Source: Ramlibacter sp.
GTDB taxonomy: Bacteria; Pseudomonadota; Gammaproteobacteria; Burkholderiales; Burkholderiaceae_C
DNA length: 64,000 bases
Direction: 5' to 3'
Assembly: GCA_016713005.1 (NCBI GenBank)
Contig: JADJPY010000006.1
Span: 45,776 to 109,775, forward strand
The position numbers and the translations under genes were made by a program. Under the pieces are notes generated by a model that was not told where the DNA came from, ran no database searches, and saw only the letters and a list, made by a program, of their open reading frames with translations. Of the stretch, positions 31,214 to 40,555 are shown piece by piece; position 1 is the first letter of the stretch, and each line of letters starts with the position of its first letter.

Positions 31214-32137
31214 ATGTCCACGCAGCAGCTCACCGTCGTCTTTGCCGACCTGACCGGCAGCACCGGTGTCTTTGAGACGCTTGGAAACGCCAAGGCCACA
31301 GAGGCCATCACCCGCCTGACGCAGTGGATCGGCGAGGTCTGCGTGGCGCACCGCGGACGGGTGGTCAAGACGTTGGGCGACGGCGTGCTGGCGGTGTTCC
31401 CGGCCGCGCAGGACGCCGTGATGGCCGCCATCAGCCTGCAGCGCGGCCACGACCTGCGCATCCAGCGCTGGCCTGAGGCCCTGCGCATGCACCTGCAGAT
31501 CGGCGTGGCCACGGGAGAAGTGGTCGAGGTGGACGGCGACTGCTACGGGGATGCGGTCAATGTCGCATCGCGCCTGAGCGACCTTTCGGGCGCCGAGCAG
31601 ATCTGGGCCACCGACACCACCATCGCCGGGCTGGATGCGGCCGCGCCCGTGCGCCACCGCAGCCTGGGGCCGGTGCCCATCCGTGGCAAGGCCGAGCCGC
31701 GCACCGTGCACCGGGTGGAGTGGCATGAAGAGGTGGTGTCGGAGTTCCTGACCATGCCCGCGCCGCTGCCCCTGCAGACGCCGCGGGCCGCGCCGGGCAC
31801 GGGGCGCATCGAACTGGCCTGGCTGGACGTGCAGGGCGCCTGGGGCAGCAACCAGCTGCCGCTGGCGCTGGGACGGGACAACGAGGCGCAATTCGTCGTC
31901 AATGACCCGCGCGTGTCGCGCATTCACGCCCAGATCGAATGGCGCAACGGTGTCTTCGCGCTGACCGACATGAGCAGCTACGGCACCTGGGTGCGGTTTG
32001 ACGGCAGCGGCACAGAGCTGGCACTGCGCCGCCAGGAGTGCGTCCTGCACGGCAGCGGTGAGATTGCCCTGGGGGCGCCTTTCTCGGACTTCAGCGTGCC
32101 CACGGTGAGTTTCCGGCTCACCGGCGCGGCACCTTAG
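31214..32137 (+). CDS. Class III adenylate/guanylate cyclase with C-terminal FHA domain
   Basis: 307 residues. The cyclase homology domain (residues 1-~175) has the metal-binding FADLTGSTGVFE and GDGVLAVFPAAQDAV segments and DAVNVASRLSDLSGAEQI. The C-terminal part (~205-300) is an FHA domain: LALGRDNEAQFVVNDPRVSRIHAQIEW and SSYGTWVRF, with the conserved GR, S-R-H and N/G-T positions. FHA domains bind phosphothreonine, so this links cyclic-nucleotide output to a Ser/Thr kinase partner. No kinase gene is in the window. No membrane segments. Confidence 0.87.
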   Translation: MSTQQLTVVFADLTGSTGVFETLGNAKATEAITRLTQWIGEVCVAHRGRVVKTLGDGVLAVFPAAQDAVMAAISLQRGHDLRIQRWPEALRMHLQIGVATGEVVEVDGDCYGDAVNVASRLSDLSGAEQIWATDTTIAGLDAAAPVRHRSLGPVPIRGKAEPRTVHRVEWHEEVVSEFLTMPAPLPLQTPRAAPGTGRIELAWLDVQGAWGSNQLPLALGRDNEAQFVVNDPRVSRIHAQIEWRNGVFALTDMSSYGTWVRFDGSGTELALRRQECVLHGSGEIALGAPFSDFSVPTVSFRLTGAAP

Positions 32138-32179
32138 GCGACGGTTCAGCCGGGCAGCAAGAACACAAGGAGACTGGCG

Positions 32180-34636
32180 ATGGTGTGGTTCAAACGATTG
32201 ATGTGGGCGCTGGTCGCCTTGCTGGTGTTGCTGGCGCTGGGCCTGGGCTGGTACGTGCAGCGCAGCCTGCCCCGGCTGGACGGAGCGATGACCCTGGCCG
32301 GGCTGAAGGCACCCGTGCAGGTGCGACGCGACGCCGCGGATGTGACGCACCTGAGCGCCACCAGCCTGCGCGACGCGGCCTTCGCCCTGGGCGTGGTGCA
32401 TGCCCAGGAGCGCGGCTGGCAGCTGGAGTTCAACCGGCGGGTGATGGAAGGCACGCTCTCCGAAGTGCTGGGCGAACCCACGCTCGAGACCGACAAGCTG
32501 ATCCGCACGCTGGGCATCCTGCGCGCCGCACAACGCCAGTGGGACGGCCTCCCGCCCGACGCGCAGGCGCTGCTGCAGGCCTATGCCGACGGCATCAATG
32601 CGCTGCACGCCAGCAACCAGCAGGCGCTGCCGCCGGAGTTCCACATCCTGCGCACCCAGCCAGGCCTGTGGAAGCCGCAGCACAGCCTGGGCTGGGCCAT
32701 CATGATGGCGCTGGACCTGGGCGGCAACTGGGGCACCGAGTTCGCCCGGCTGCAGGCCGCGCGCGTGCTGGACACCCAGCGCCTGTGGGAGCTGCACACC
32801 CCGTACCCCGGCGAAGCCCCTGCGTCGGCCACCGACTTGTCGCGCCTGTACCGCGAACTGGGGGTGTACCTGCCGGACGCTATCAAAACAGGAGCAGGTC
32901 AACCAATACCGGCGGGGGCTGGAGGCACATTTGATGCCGAAAACCGGCTGGCATCGGCCGGATGGGCCGAAACCCTGTCCGACGCCGCCGGCCACACCGA
33001 AGGCAAAGGCAGCAACAACTGGGTGATCGCCGGCTCGCGCACCGCCAGTGGCAAGCCGCTGCTGGCCAACGACCCGCACCTGGGCCTGAGCGCGCCGGCC
33101 ATCTGGTACTTCGCGCGGCTGCAGGCACCCGGGCTGGACGTGATCGGCGCCACGTTGCCCGGCCTGCCGTTTGTCGTGCTCGGGCGCACCGCCCGTGTGG
33201 CCTGGGGCTTTACCAACACAGGCCCGGACGTGCAGGACCTGTACCTGGAGCAGATCAATCCGGCCAACCCGGCCGAGTACCGCACGCCCACAGGCTGGGC
33301 GGCCTTTGCCAGCCGCGCCGAAGTCATCAAGGTCAAGGGAAAGCCCGACGTGGCCTTCACCGTGCGCGAAACCCGCCACGGCCCGGTGCTCAGCGACGCG
33401 CAGGCGGTGCACGGCCGCACGCTGGACCTGAAGAAGTACGTGCTCTCGCTGCGCTGGAGCGCTCTGGACGCGGACAACCAGACGGTGCTGGCAGGCCTGC
33501 GCGCCAACCATGCCAACTCGGTGGGCGAGCTGCTTCAGGCGTGGTCGACCTACCACTCGCCGATGCAGAACGTGGTGATGGCCGACGTGGACGGGCGCAT
33601 CGCCTACAAGGCCGTGGGCAAGGTGCCGCTGCGCCATCCGGCCAACGATCTGCGCGGTGTGGCACCGTCACCCGGCTGGGACGCCAAATACGACTGGACC
33701 GGCTGGCTGCCCTATGACCAGACGCCGCAGGACGACGGCGGCAAAGGCTGGGTGTCCACGGCCAACCAGCGCATCACCGCGCCGGGCTACCCACACTTCC
33801 TGGGTCAGGACTGGGCCGTGCCCTACCGGTTTGACCGCATCGAAACCCTGCTGGCCGCCACGCCGAAGCACACGCTGGCCGGGCAAGCCGTGATCCAGGG
33901 TGACTTGCTGTCGCTGGCCACTCAGCGGCTGCTGCCCGTGCTGCGCAAGACCACGTCGACCCATGTGCTGGCCCCCGCCGCGCAGGCGGTGCTGAAGGAC
34001 TTTGACGGCACCATGTCGGCCGCCAGCGCGGCGCCGCTGATCTTTGCGGCCTGGGCCGACGAGCTGGCGCGCGGGCTGATCGCGCCCAAACTGGGCGGCT
34101 CGCGCTTCAACGCCCAGTATGGCAAGCGGCATTTCCGGGTTGCGGTGGAAGGCATCATGGAGCGCAACGACACGTGGTGGTGCGCGCCCAGAACCTGCGC
34201 CCAGCAGTCCACCGAAGCGCTGGACCGCGCGCTCACCCGGCTCCGTGGCCAGTACGGCCCGGAACTGTCCGAGTGGCAGTGGGGCAGGGCGCACTTTGCC
34301 GCCAGCGCGCACCGGCCTTTCAGCAACGTCGGGCCCCTTGCCCGGCTGTTTGACGTCAACGTACCCACCGGTGGCGACACGTTCACCGTCAACGTGGGGC
34401 AGTACTGGCCCAATGTCGAACGCAGCCCGTATGCCAACCGGCACGCCGCATCGCTGCGCACGCTGTTTGACCTGTCCGACCTGGAGAAATCACAGTTCAT
34501 CTACCAGACCGGTCAGAGCGGGGTGGTGTTCTCCAGCCGCTACCGCGACATGCGCGACCAGTGGGCCGGTGTGCAGTACCGGGCACTTCAGCTCAACCCC
34601 GGCACTTTCACACACAGCATGCAGTTCAATCCCTGA
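32180..34636 (+). CDS. Penicillin acylase family protein (Ntn hydrolase)
   Basis: 818-residue precursor with an N-terminal membrane helix or signal anchor (residues ~8-28). Such enzymes autoprocess into alpha and beta chains; the beta-chain nucleophile is the Ser of GKGSNNWVIAGSRT near residue 277, followed by PLLANDPHLGLSAP. It would act in the periplasm on N-acyl compounds such as beta-lactams or acyl-homoserine lactones; the substrate is unknown. Copy 7 of the dispersed repeat encodes about residues 234-256, just before the cleavage site, in the spacer peptide region. Confidence 0.88.
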   Translation: MVWFKRLMWALVALLVLLALGLGWYVQRSLPRLDGAMTLAGLKAPVQVRRDAADVTHLSATSLRDAAFALGVVHAQERGWQLEFNRRVMEGTLSEVLGEPTLETDKLIRTLGILRAAQRQWDGLPPDAQALLQAYADGINALHASNQQALPPEFHILRTQPGLWKPQHSLGWAIMMALDLGGNWGTEFARLQAARVLDTQRLWELHTPYPGEAPASATDLSRLYRELGVYLPDAIKTGAGQPIPAGAGGTFDAENRLASAGWAETLSDAAGHTEGKGSNNWVIAGSRTASGKPLLANDPHLGLSAPAIWYFARLQAPGLDVIGATLPGLPFVVLGRTARVAWGFTNTGPDVQDLYLEQINPANPAEYRTPTGWAAFASRAEVIKVKGKPDVAFTVRETRHGPVLSDAQAVHGRTLDLKKYVLSLRWSALDADNQTVLAGLRANHANSVGELLQAWSTYHSPMQNVVMADVDGRIAYKAVGKVPLRHPANDLRGVAPSPGWDAKYDWTGWLPYDQTPQDDGGKGWVSTANQRITAPGYPHFLGQDWAVPYRFDRIETLLAATPKHTLAGQAVIQGDLLSLATQRLLPVLRKTTSTHVLAPAAQAVLKDFDGTMSAASAAPLIFAAWADELARGLIAPKLGGSRFNAQYGKRHFRVAVEGIMERNDTWWCAPRTCAQQSTEALDRALTRLRGQYGPELSEWQWGRAHFAASAHRPFSNVGPLARLFDVNVPTGGDTFTVNVGQYWPNVERSPYANRHAASLRTLFDLSDLEKSQFIYQTGQSGVVFSSRYRDMRDQWAGVQYRALQLNPGTFTHSMQFNP
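32879..32946 (+). repeat. Dispersed palindrome-headed repeat, copy 7 (inside acylase gene)
   Basis: Forward copy: GCTATCAAAACAGGAGC (32879-32895), AGGTCAACC, core GGGGGCT (32914-32920), tail ending GATGCCGAAAACC. Translated as AIKTGAGQPIPAGAGGTFDA. No further copies were seen to the right of this one. Confidence 0.72.
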
Positions 34637-34705
34637 CCCCCCTGTTCGAGGGATGGCGCCGCTGGGAGCGGCGCGCGACGATGGGTTTTTCTGAGGATCA
34701 CGCCC

Positions 34706-35605
34706 ATGCTGCGCTCCCTGCCTGTTCTGCGCTCCCTAGCCGCACTGACCCTGCCTGTGGGGGTGGCTCTTTTGCTCGCGGCCTGCGGTGGAGGAGGGGG
34801 CGGCGCAGGGGGTGGGGGCGGGGCACCTGACACCACGCCCGCCGTGTCCAGCGGTACCGTGGGGCACCCGATCATGCCGCTGGCCGGCACGGAGACCTAC
34901 ACGCTGATTTATGCCGGCACCGAAATCGGCATCGATGCGCGCAACGTGACGGCGACGTTCAATATTGACAACGCCATGAACGCGTACAACGCGTCGGCCG
35001 ACGAGGCGCTGCAACTGGGCTCCAACAGCATCGCCGAGCGCGCCGGCATCCCCGGAGCAAACATTGGCCGATGGAATGGGGGCACGATGGCTGGCCGCTA
35101 TTACGGCTACGCCCCGGTCGAGAGCCTGAGGATGGGTGGCCAGCAGGGCTTTCACTACGCGCTGGCCTACAGGCCCAACCCGGCCACGCTGCCCTGCAGT
35201 GGCAGCAGCACCTACACCCTGGGCGAGGCGACCAAGCCCACCCGGGGTGATGGTTCCGTGGCGCCGGGCACCGTGGACAGCGCAAGCATCGTGGTGACCT
35301 TCACGGGCTCGACTCCGACCTTCGAGATCAGCGCGGGATTCTCACTGGGCGGCGGAACAAGCAGTTTTTCCGCCTCGGGCATGCCGCCCTATTACAGCCT
35401 GGACAACAACGCCTACTACTTCAGTGACACGGTGGACTCGACCGCGAGGAGCCTGTACGCGGGCTTTGGTGGCGCCGGCCGACAGAGCATGGTGTTCGCC
35501 TTCCACAGCTATACGGTGCCGGGCAGTGGTGGCTCGGCCGGTTCGGTCAGCGCTGCCGGCTACCTGACTCGAACGGCCGACTCGTCGGTGGCTTGCCCGC
35601 CCTGA
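34706..35605 (+). CDS. Putative lipoprotein of unknown function
   Basis: 299 residues with a lipoprotein signal: hydrophobic residues ~10-26 and lipobox LLAAC, followed by a Gly-rich linker (G6-A-G5) before the mature domain. The rest is Ser/Thr/Gly/Tyr-rich with VTFTGSTPTFEISAGFS, suggesting a beta-rich domain anchored to the outer or inner membrane. I do not recognise the family. A strong 8-bp hairpin without T-tract (34656-34674) lies in the leader. Confidence 0.65.
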   Translation: MLRSLPVLRSLAALTLPVGVALLLAACGGGGGGAGGGGGAPDTTPAVSSGTVGHPIMPLAGTETYTLIYAGTEIGIDARNVTATFNIDNAMNAYNASADEALQLGSNSIAERAGIPGANIGRWNGGTMAGRYYGYAPVESLRMGGQQGFHYALAYRPNPATLPCSGSSTYTLGEATKPTRGDGSVAPGTVDSASIVVTFTGSTPTFEISAGFSLGGGTSSFSASGMPPYYSLDNNAYYFSDTVDSTARSLYAGFGGAGRQSMVFAFHSYTVPGSGGSAGSVSAAGYLTRTADSSVACPP

Positions 35606-35821
35606 GCCCGCGTCCGCCACCCACCGCAAACCGGCCGGTGTGACAGTGTGACGGCGTGGCCGTATGTGACAAGTTCATGGCAACGTCGTGACAAACAAAC
35701 GCGAACCGTGTGAAATGTCGCGGAAACGGTGTGGATTTAATCATTGGGTGCAACCCTTCAGGTTACACTCTGTGACAGTCGTTCCGCCTCCATGTTGCCC
35801 GCCATTTCCAGACAGTCCACC

Positions 35822-38800
35822 ATGCAGCGCCTTAGCCAGCGCCTGTGGACGTTTGCCGGCATGTTGCTGTCCGCTCTGGTGCTGTTGGCAGGCTTGGGTA
35901 CCCGGGATGCGGTGGCCGCCACCTGCTTTGCGGTGGACGACGACACTGCCCGCATCGTTGTATTCGACCGGGATCCCCCCGTCAATATTCGCTTCAACGC
36001 GCAGATCACCGACGGCATTGGCGGTCCCGCCATCGTGGCCGAGCGCATTGAGTCCGCGTATTTCGACTCGGTCCAGAACCGCTACTACGTTATTGTCCAG
36101 GACACCCCCAACCGGTTCGGCTATATCGATGCCTTCACGGGTGGCTTCATCACCGTGGCCGCGAGCATGGGAACCACGGTGACTCCCACGGCAAGAACCG
36201 TAGGTTCGGGCAATGGCGCCACCGGCATTCGCGGGCTGACACGCAACCCCGCGACGGGCCGCTGGTACATCAACGACCAGAACGGGTACATCTACGAAAT
36301 CAACCCCACCACCGGCCAATACGTGCCGGGCTCCTTTGGCGGTGCCGACTACATCCGGGTGTCGGGGCCGACGGGCAATTTCTACACCAACGTTGAGGAT
36401 CTGGCGTTTGATTCGGCGGGCTTGCTCTATGTCATCCGCAACGACGTTGGAGCTGAGCAACTGCTGAGGGATGTGAGCTTGATCACCGGGCGTGCCGCGG
36501 CCACGGCCAACCCGAATATCGATGAGGCGGAAGGTCTCGCCCTGACGGATGGCACCATGCGCCTGATCGTCGGGGCGAGCGGCGGGGCGAATGCCAGAAA
36601 TTTCTACGCGCTGGATACCTCCACCGGCGCCACGTCCTTGATTTTCAATCTGCCCAGTCCCTCGGGCACTCCTGCCGATTACGAAGCCCAAGGCTGCAAC
36701 GACTCGTTCCCGCGGGCGGACCTGGCGATTCGCAAGACGGTGACCCCTGCTGCCGTCGCGCCGGGGGGTACTTTGACCTACGTGATCCAACTGGAAAATC
36801 AGGGCATCGACCCAGCCTACCGCGTCCAGGTGACGGACGCACTGGAAGCCGGGATGAGTTTCTCCAGCTACACCATCGATCCGAGTTGCACCGTCTGCTC
36901 GTTTGACAGCGGTACGGGCGTCTGGACCGTGGACAAAATTGATATCGGCCAGCGACGGACATTGACGCTGGTGGTCTCAACAGCCGGCGTCCCGCCAAAC
37001 ACCTTCGTGACCAACCGCGCGCAGGTGACCCAGTCGTGTGACTCGGCCACAGGAGGTTGCGTCGCACTGGCGGACTTTGACTCGACACCCAACAACAAGG
37101 CCGGCTCATGGAGCGCCACCGAAGACGACGAGGCGACCGCAGGTGCATTGGTGACCATCCAGCCTTCGGTGGGCAAGTACTTCAGCCCGACCACGGGCCT
37201 GGCGGGTGTGACGACGACGCTGGTGCTGACGTTGACCAATGCCAACTCCAGTACCGCGGCCACCCTGACGGCCACGTTCACCGATACATACCCGGCAAGC
37301 ATGGTCAACTACTCGACGCCGGCAGCGGCCACCAGTTGCGCGGGCGGGGCAGGGGCCGCGGCCGCGGCGGGTGGCAATACGGTGACTCTGGCCACCGGAG
37401 CGGTGATTCCCGCCGGTGGTACCTGCTCCATCTCTGTGGTGGTGACTGCGCCCTCTGTGGGGGTCTACACCAATACCGTGTCGGTGGGGGCACTGACCGT
37501 GACCGTGGCCGGGGTGAATCTGACCAATGCCGTTGGAAGCACAGCGCAGTATCAGGTGACACCGGCCAATGTCAACGTCATCAAGGACTTCACGCCCGAC
37601 GGGATCCGGCCCAACGGCAGCAGCACGCTGCAGATCACTTTCAGCAACCCGACCGGCGTGACCGCCACGTTCACCAATGGCTTCACCGACGACTACCCCT
37701 CGGGGCTGGTCAACTACGCCACGCCGGCGGCGGCGACCAGTTGCGCCGGCTCGGGCGGTCCGACCGCTTCGGGCGGGGGAACCAGCGTTTCCCTGCCCAA
37801 CACGCGGGCGATTCCGCCGGCGGGCAGTTGCACCATCACCGTCGTGGTGACGTCCGCCACGCTGGGCACTTACTCCAACACAATACCGACCGGCAGCGTC
37901 ACCACCAGCGTGGGCTCCAATCTGGGCACGGCCACGGGCGTATTGCTGGTGGCCGCGCCCAGCGTGTCCAAGCAGTTCTCGCCAACCAGCGTCAACACGG
38001 GGACCACGTCCACACTCGTTGTCACGTTTACCAACCCGCTGAACACCACAGCCACATTTACCCAGACCTTTACCGACCTGTACCCGATTTCGTCCACCAG
38101 TGCCGGCACCCTGGTCAACCACACCACCCCCGCGGCCACGGACAACTGTCCGGGTGGCAACGTGACGGCCACCTCGGGCATGCGCACGTTCACCATGCCG
38201 GTGGGTACCCAGATTCCGCCGTTGAGTACCTGTTTCGTTAGCGTAGTAGTGGCTGCAACCCCTATCGCCTCGATGACGGGAACGTTCGTCAACACCGTGC
38301 CCGCCGGAAGCCTCACAACCACACTGGGGAGCAACTCCATCGGCACGACCGCCACATTGACCGTTTCAACGCTGGCGAACCTGCGCGTGACCAAGGTGGC
38401 GAGTGTTTCCTCAGGGACGCCCGGAACCACCATCTCCTACACCGTCACAATTGCCAATCTGGGGCCTTCCGCGATCACGGGGGGTAGCTTCACGGATACA
38501 TTGGCCGGGCTGACACTTGTCGCGCCCATCACCGTCACCTGGGTGGGAGGCGGCGCGGGCGCCACCAACAGTGCCACAGCAATAGTCACCACCACAACCA
38601 GTATCGGCGCCACCATTGCCTTGCTGTCACGCCCGGCGGGGGATCGGTATGTCCAGATCCTCATCCGGGCGCTGCCATCGGCCACCAGTGGCTATGTCAC
38701 CAATACTGCCGCCGCGGTGGTTCCGGTGGGGGCCCAGGACTCCAACCTGCTGAACAACACGGCCTCGGTTGCTGTTTACATTTCGCCAACCGCCAACCTG

Positions 38801-39088
38801 CAGGTGGCCAAGGACAATGGGGTGACGACCGTGTTCGCGGGTTCACAAACGGTCTACACCCTGACGTTCGTCAATTCCGGCCCGTCTGACGCCAGCGGTA
38901 CCGTGATCCGGGATGCCTCGGTCACCGGGCTCAATTGCACGGCACTGACCTGCAACACCGCCGGCGGCGCTTCGTGTGGGTCCATCACGGTACCGGCGCT
39001 GCAGGGCGGTCATCCGATCCCGACATTCCCGGCCAGCTCGACCGTCACGGTGCTGCTGACCTGCGGTGTGACGGCGACAGGCTTCTGA
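35822..39088 (+). CDS. Large exported repeat protein with DUF11-like Ig domains
   Basis: 1,088 residues with a signal peptide (residues 1-~33, cleavage after DAVAA). I chose ATG 35822 because it directly precedes the signal sequence. Residues ~34-300 resemble a beta-propeller-like domain seen in surface proteins (GYIDAFTGGF; NPATGRWYINDQNGYIYEINPTTGQY). Then come DUF11-type domains (GGTLTYVIQLENQG) and three related ~130-residue repeats beginning KYFSPTT, KDFTPDG and KQFSPTS, each with a TF(T)D-YP...TPAA-TSC pattern and paired cysteines. Two more DUF11 domains end the protein. No PEP-CTERM, sortase or membrane anchor is visible, so it is probably secreted or held by other means. Confidence 0.75.
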   Translation: MQRLSQRLWTFAGMLLSALVLLAGLGTRDAVAATCFAVDDDTARIVVFDRDPPVNIRFNAQITDGIGGPAIVAERIESAYFDSVQNRYYVIVQDTPNRFGYIDAFTGGFITVAASMGTTVTPTARTVGSGNGATGIRGLTRNPATGRWYINDQNGYIYEINPTTGQYVPGSFGGADYIRVSGPTGNFYTNVEDLAFDSAGLLYVIRNDVGAEQLLRDVSLITGRAAATANPNIDEAEGLALTDGTMRLIVGASGGANARNFYALDTSTGATSLIFNLPSPSGTPADYEAQGCNDSFPRADLAIRKTVTPAAVAPGGTLTYVIQLENQGIDPAYRVQVTDALEAGMSFSSYTIDPSCTVCSFDSGTGVWTVDKIDIGQRRTLTLVVSTAGVPPNTFVTNRAQVTQSCDSATGGCVALADFDSTPNNKAGSWSATEDDEATAGALVTIQPSVGKYFSPTTGLAGVTTTLVLTLTNANSSTAATLTATFTDTYPASMVNYSTPAAATSCAGGAGAAAAAGGNTVTLATGAVIPAGGTCSISVVVTAPSVGVYTNTVSVGALTVTVAGVNLTNAVGSTAQYQVTPANVNVIKDFTPDGIRPNGSSTLQITFSNPTGVTATFTNGFTDDYPSGLVNYATPAAATSCAGSGGPTASGGGTSVSLPNTRAIPPAGSCTITVVVTSATLGTYSNTIPTGSVTTSVGSNLGTATGVLLVAAPSVSKQFSPTSVNTGTTSTLVVTFTNPLNTTATFTQTFTDLYPISSTSAGTLVNHTTPAATDNCPGGNVTATSGMRTFTMPVGTQIPPLSTCFVSVVVAATPIASMTGTFVNTVPAGSLTTTLGSNSIGTTATLTVSTLANLRVTKVASVSSGTPGTTISYTVTIANLGPSAITGGSFTDTLAGLTLVAPITVTWVGGGAGATNSATAIVTTTTSIGATIALLSRPAGDRYVQILIRALPSATSGYVTNTAAAVVPVGAQDSNLLNNTASVAVYISPTANLQVAKDNGVTTVFAGSQTVYTLTFVNSGPSDASGTVIRDASVTGLNCTALTCNTAGGASCGSITVPALQGGHPIPTFPASSTVTVLLTCGVTATGF

Positions 39089-39130
39089 TCATGTTGCAGC
39101 CGTCGCATTTAACTTAACATAATCCTTATC

Positions 39131-39169
39131 GTATGATTTACTCATACAACATAACCAAATCATTATAAT
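39131..39169 (+). promoter_or_regulatory. AT-rich spacer with inverted repeat and TATAAT
   Basis: Inverted repeat GTATGA/TCATAC (39131-39147, 5-base spacer) lies 16 bases upstream of a perfect TATAAT (39164-39169), followed by GGAGG at 39170-39174. The block 39095-39175 is far richer in AT than its surroundings. No convincing plus-strand gene follows, since the next gene lies on the minus strand, so the function is unclear. Confidence 0.3.
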
Positions 39170-39241
39170 GGAGGCTTGAAGCGAGGTCAACCTGCGCCCG
39201 TCAAGGCCGAAAAGACCGGAAATTCGCGCCGACATGCCCGA

Positions 39242-40051
39242 TCACTTGGGGCTGGCGTCGGGAGGCAACTGCGTAGGGGCCGTCGCCGCTTCGAGGCGAT
39301 GCTGCACATTCAATGCGCCGGCGAGCACCTGCGGAAGGGCCTTGTTGACGGCCGTAAATGCATTGGAAGGCGAGTCCGGCAATGCGATCAGCGGCTGGCC
39401 ACCTACGGAAAGCTCATTCACGTCGGCGGCCCGGTGCTCCAGATCCAGAAAGTCGTTGACCATGGCGATATCTTGTACGGCCTTCTTCAACTGCTCCATC
39501 GCGGCTTCCGCGCGTCGCTTCTGCTTGCGTCGGTAGATTGCGAGTGAGTAACGCTGAGTGTCAAACGCGAGGTTCCCATCTGGCTTGAGCACTATGCCTG
39601 CGACCACGGCTTCTGAGCTCCGCTTGAAGGCGTTCAGGGCCTCGAGCCGAGCCGGGTCGGCCGGCGCAAGCGCATTGAGTAATTGCAAAACAACCCCGAG
39701 CGGCAGTTGAACAGGCGACCGCTCGCCGTTCCAGAACAATGCATCCTCCGGCAGCGGCGCAGGCATCGCCGCTTGGCCTACAGCTGCCTCGAATTGCTCG
39801 ACGCGGTCTCGTTCCTCGACCTCCCAGAGTTGGTCCAGGCTTCCCAATACCGGACGCAGGGCATCTTCAATCGTCGGCAATGGCGTTGGGCCGGACAGCG
39901 CGACAAACTCATGGGCGTCCAACCAGAAACCGCCGAATCCCCCACCGAAACGGCAGACCACGTAACTGCCTTCCGCCGGCACCTCCATGCGTTCCAGGGG
40001 CTCTTCAAAAATCAGAATCGAGTGATCGCGGTGTCGGTGAATTCTCGGCAT
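39242..40051 (-). CDS. Hypothetical protein (269 aa)
   Basis: Soluble protein with no signal or membrane segment. N-terminal MPRIHRHRDHSILIFEEPLERM and YVVCRFGGGFGGFWLDAHEF suggest a compact globular domain; the C-terminal half is helical with a KRRAEAAMEQLKKAVQDIAMVNDF stretch that may form a coiled coil. ATG 40051 is preferred to a TTG six bases upstream. Not recognised. It starts the accessory block, with GC and codon use less extreme than in core genes, and is separated from the next minus-strand gene by a terminator. Confidence 0.55.
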   Translation of the reverse strand: MPRIHRHRDHSILIFEEPLERMEVPAEGSYVVCRFGGGFGGFWLDAHEFVALSGPTPLPTIEDALRPVLGSLDQLWEVEERDRVEQFEAAVGQAAMPAPLPEDALFWNGERSPVQLPLGVVLQLLNALAPADPARLEALNAFKRSSEAVVAGIVLKPDGNLAFDTQRYSLAIYRRKQKRRAEAAMEQLKKAVQDIAMVNDFLDLEHRAADVNELSVGGQPLIALPDSPSNAFTAVNKALPQVLAGALNVQHRLEAATAPTQLPPDASPK

Positions 40052-40100
40052 GCCCAATTGTGTACGCTACCGATTGAGACGCGGGCGCGAGGAAGAAGAA

Positions 40101-40120
40101 AAGCCGCCCGAAGGCGGCTT
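40101..40120 (-). terminator. Intrinsic terminator of the 40142-40555 gene
   Basis: Perfect 8-bp stem AAGCCGCC/GGCGGCTT with a TTCG loop on the minus strand, followed by TTTTCTTCTT reading leftward. It lies between two minus-strand genes. Confidence 0.75.
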
Positions 40121-40141
40121 TCCAGAGGGGTCGAATCGCAA

Positions 40142-40555
40142 TCAGTCCTGCTGGAGGTCCAGCGGAGGAGGCAGCGTCTCGAAGTCGGCGGCCGTCATGT
40201 TTGCGGCCAGTGCGACAAGTTCCAACAGCAGGTCTTGCTTGACCTTCGCTGCCAGCACCAGGGTTTCCTGACCCTGGAGGCCCGGTAAGCGCCGCGGAAT
40301 CGCGCGAAGCTTGCGCCGCCCAGTCGCTGAAGCGATTGCCTTGTAGATGGCGTCGAGTGCTTCGTCGCTTGCAAGCGTTTGGTCACCGCCGTCGTCGTAC
40401 AGGAAATACGGTAGCGCGCCAGTGAAGGTCAGGCGATAGATCTGGTTGCCCAAGAGTGCCTTCAGCGTGAAGAACAACTTTGGGTCGCGGGTGACTTCCA
40501 GCAATGACTTTACGGCACGCGGCTGATCGCCGGCGCCAGGTTGAACTGGTTCCAT
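40142..40555 (-). CDS. Hypothetical protein (137 aa)
   Basis: 137 residues, helical and soluble, with LFFTLKALLGNQIYRLTFTGALPYFLYDDGG and a middle helix DEALDAIYKAIASATGRRKLR. No family recognised. The first ~15 residues after the ATG at 40555 read poorly. A frame from upstream on the same strand (40510-40761) ends at residue 12, so the real gene may start at about 40761 with one frameshift between them. Ends at an intrinsic terminator. Confidence 0.5.
   Translation of the reverse strand: MEPVQPGAGDQPRAVKSLLEVTRDPKLFFTLKALLGNQIYRLTFTGALPYFLYDDGGDQTLASDEALDAIYKAIASATGRRKLRAIPRRLPGLQGQETLVLAAKVKQDLLLELVALAANMTAADFETLPPPLDLQQD

Noticed and set aside
29738..33637. A 1,299-codon open frame on the minus strand
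   Set aside because: It is antisense to three well-supported plus-strand genes and has the His/Ala/Arg/Gln-rich composition of a GC-rich shadow frame. Similar shadows at 9530-11743, 13142-15073 and 20651-22132 were dropped for the same reason.
34656..34674. Perfect 8-bp hairpin after the acylase gene as a terminator
   Set aside because: No T-tract follows directly; the nearest T run is about 12 bases later.
35822..39088. Tandem DNA repeat in the large exported protein
   Set aside because: The three related protein domains are diverged at DNA level, so no direct DNA repeat array is claimed.
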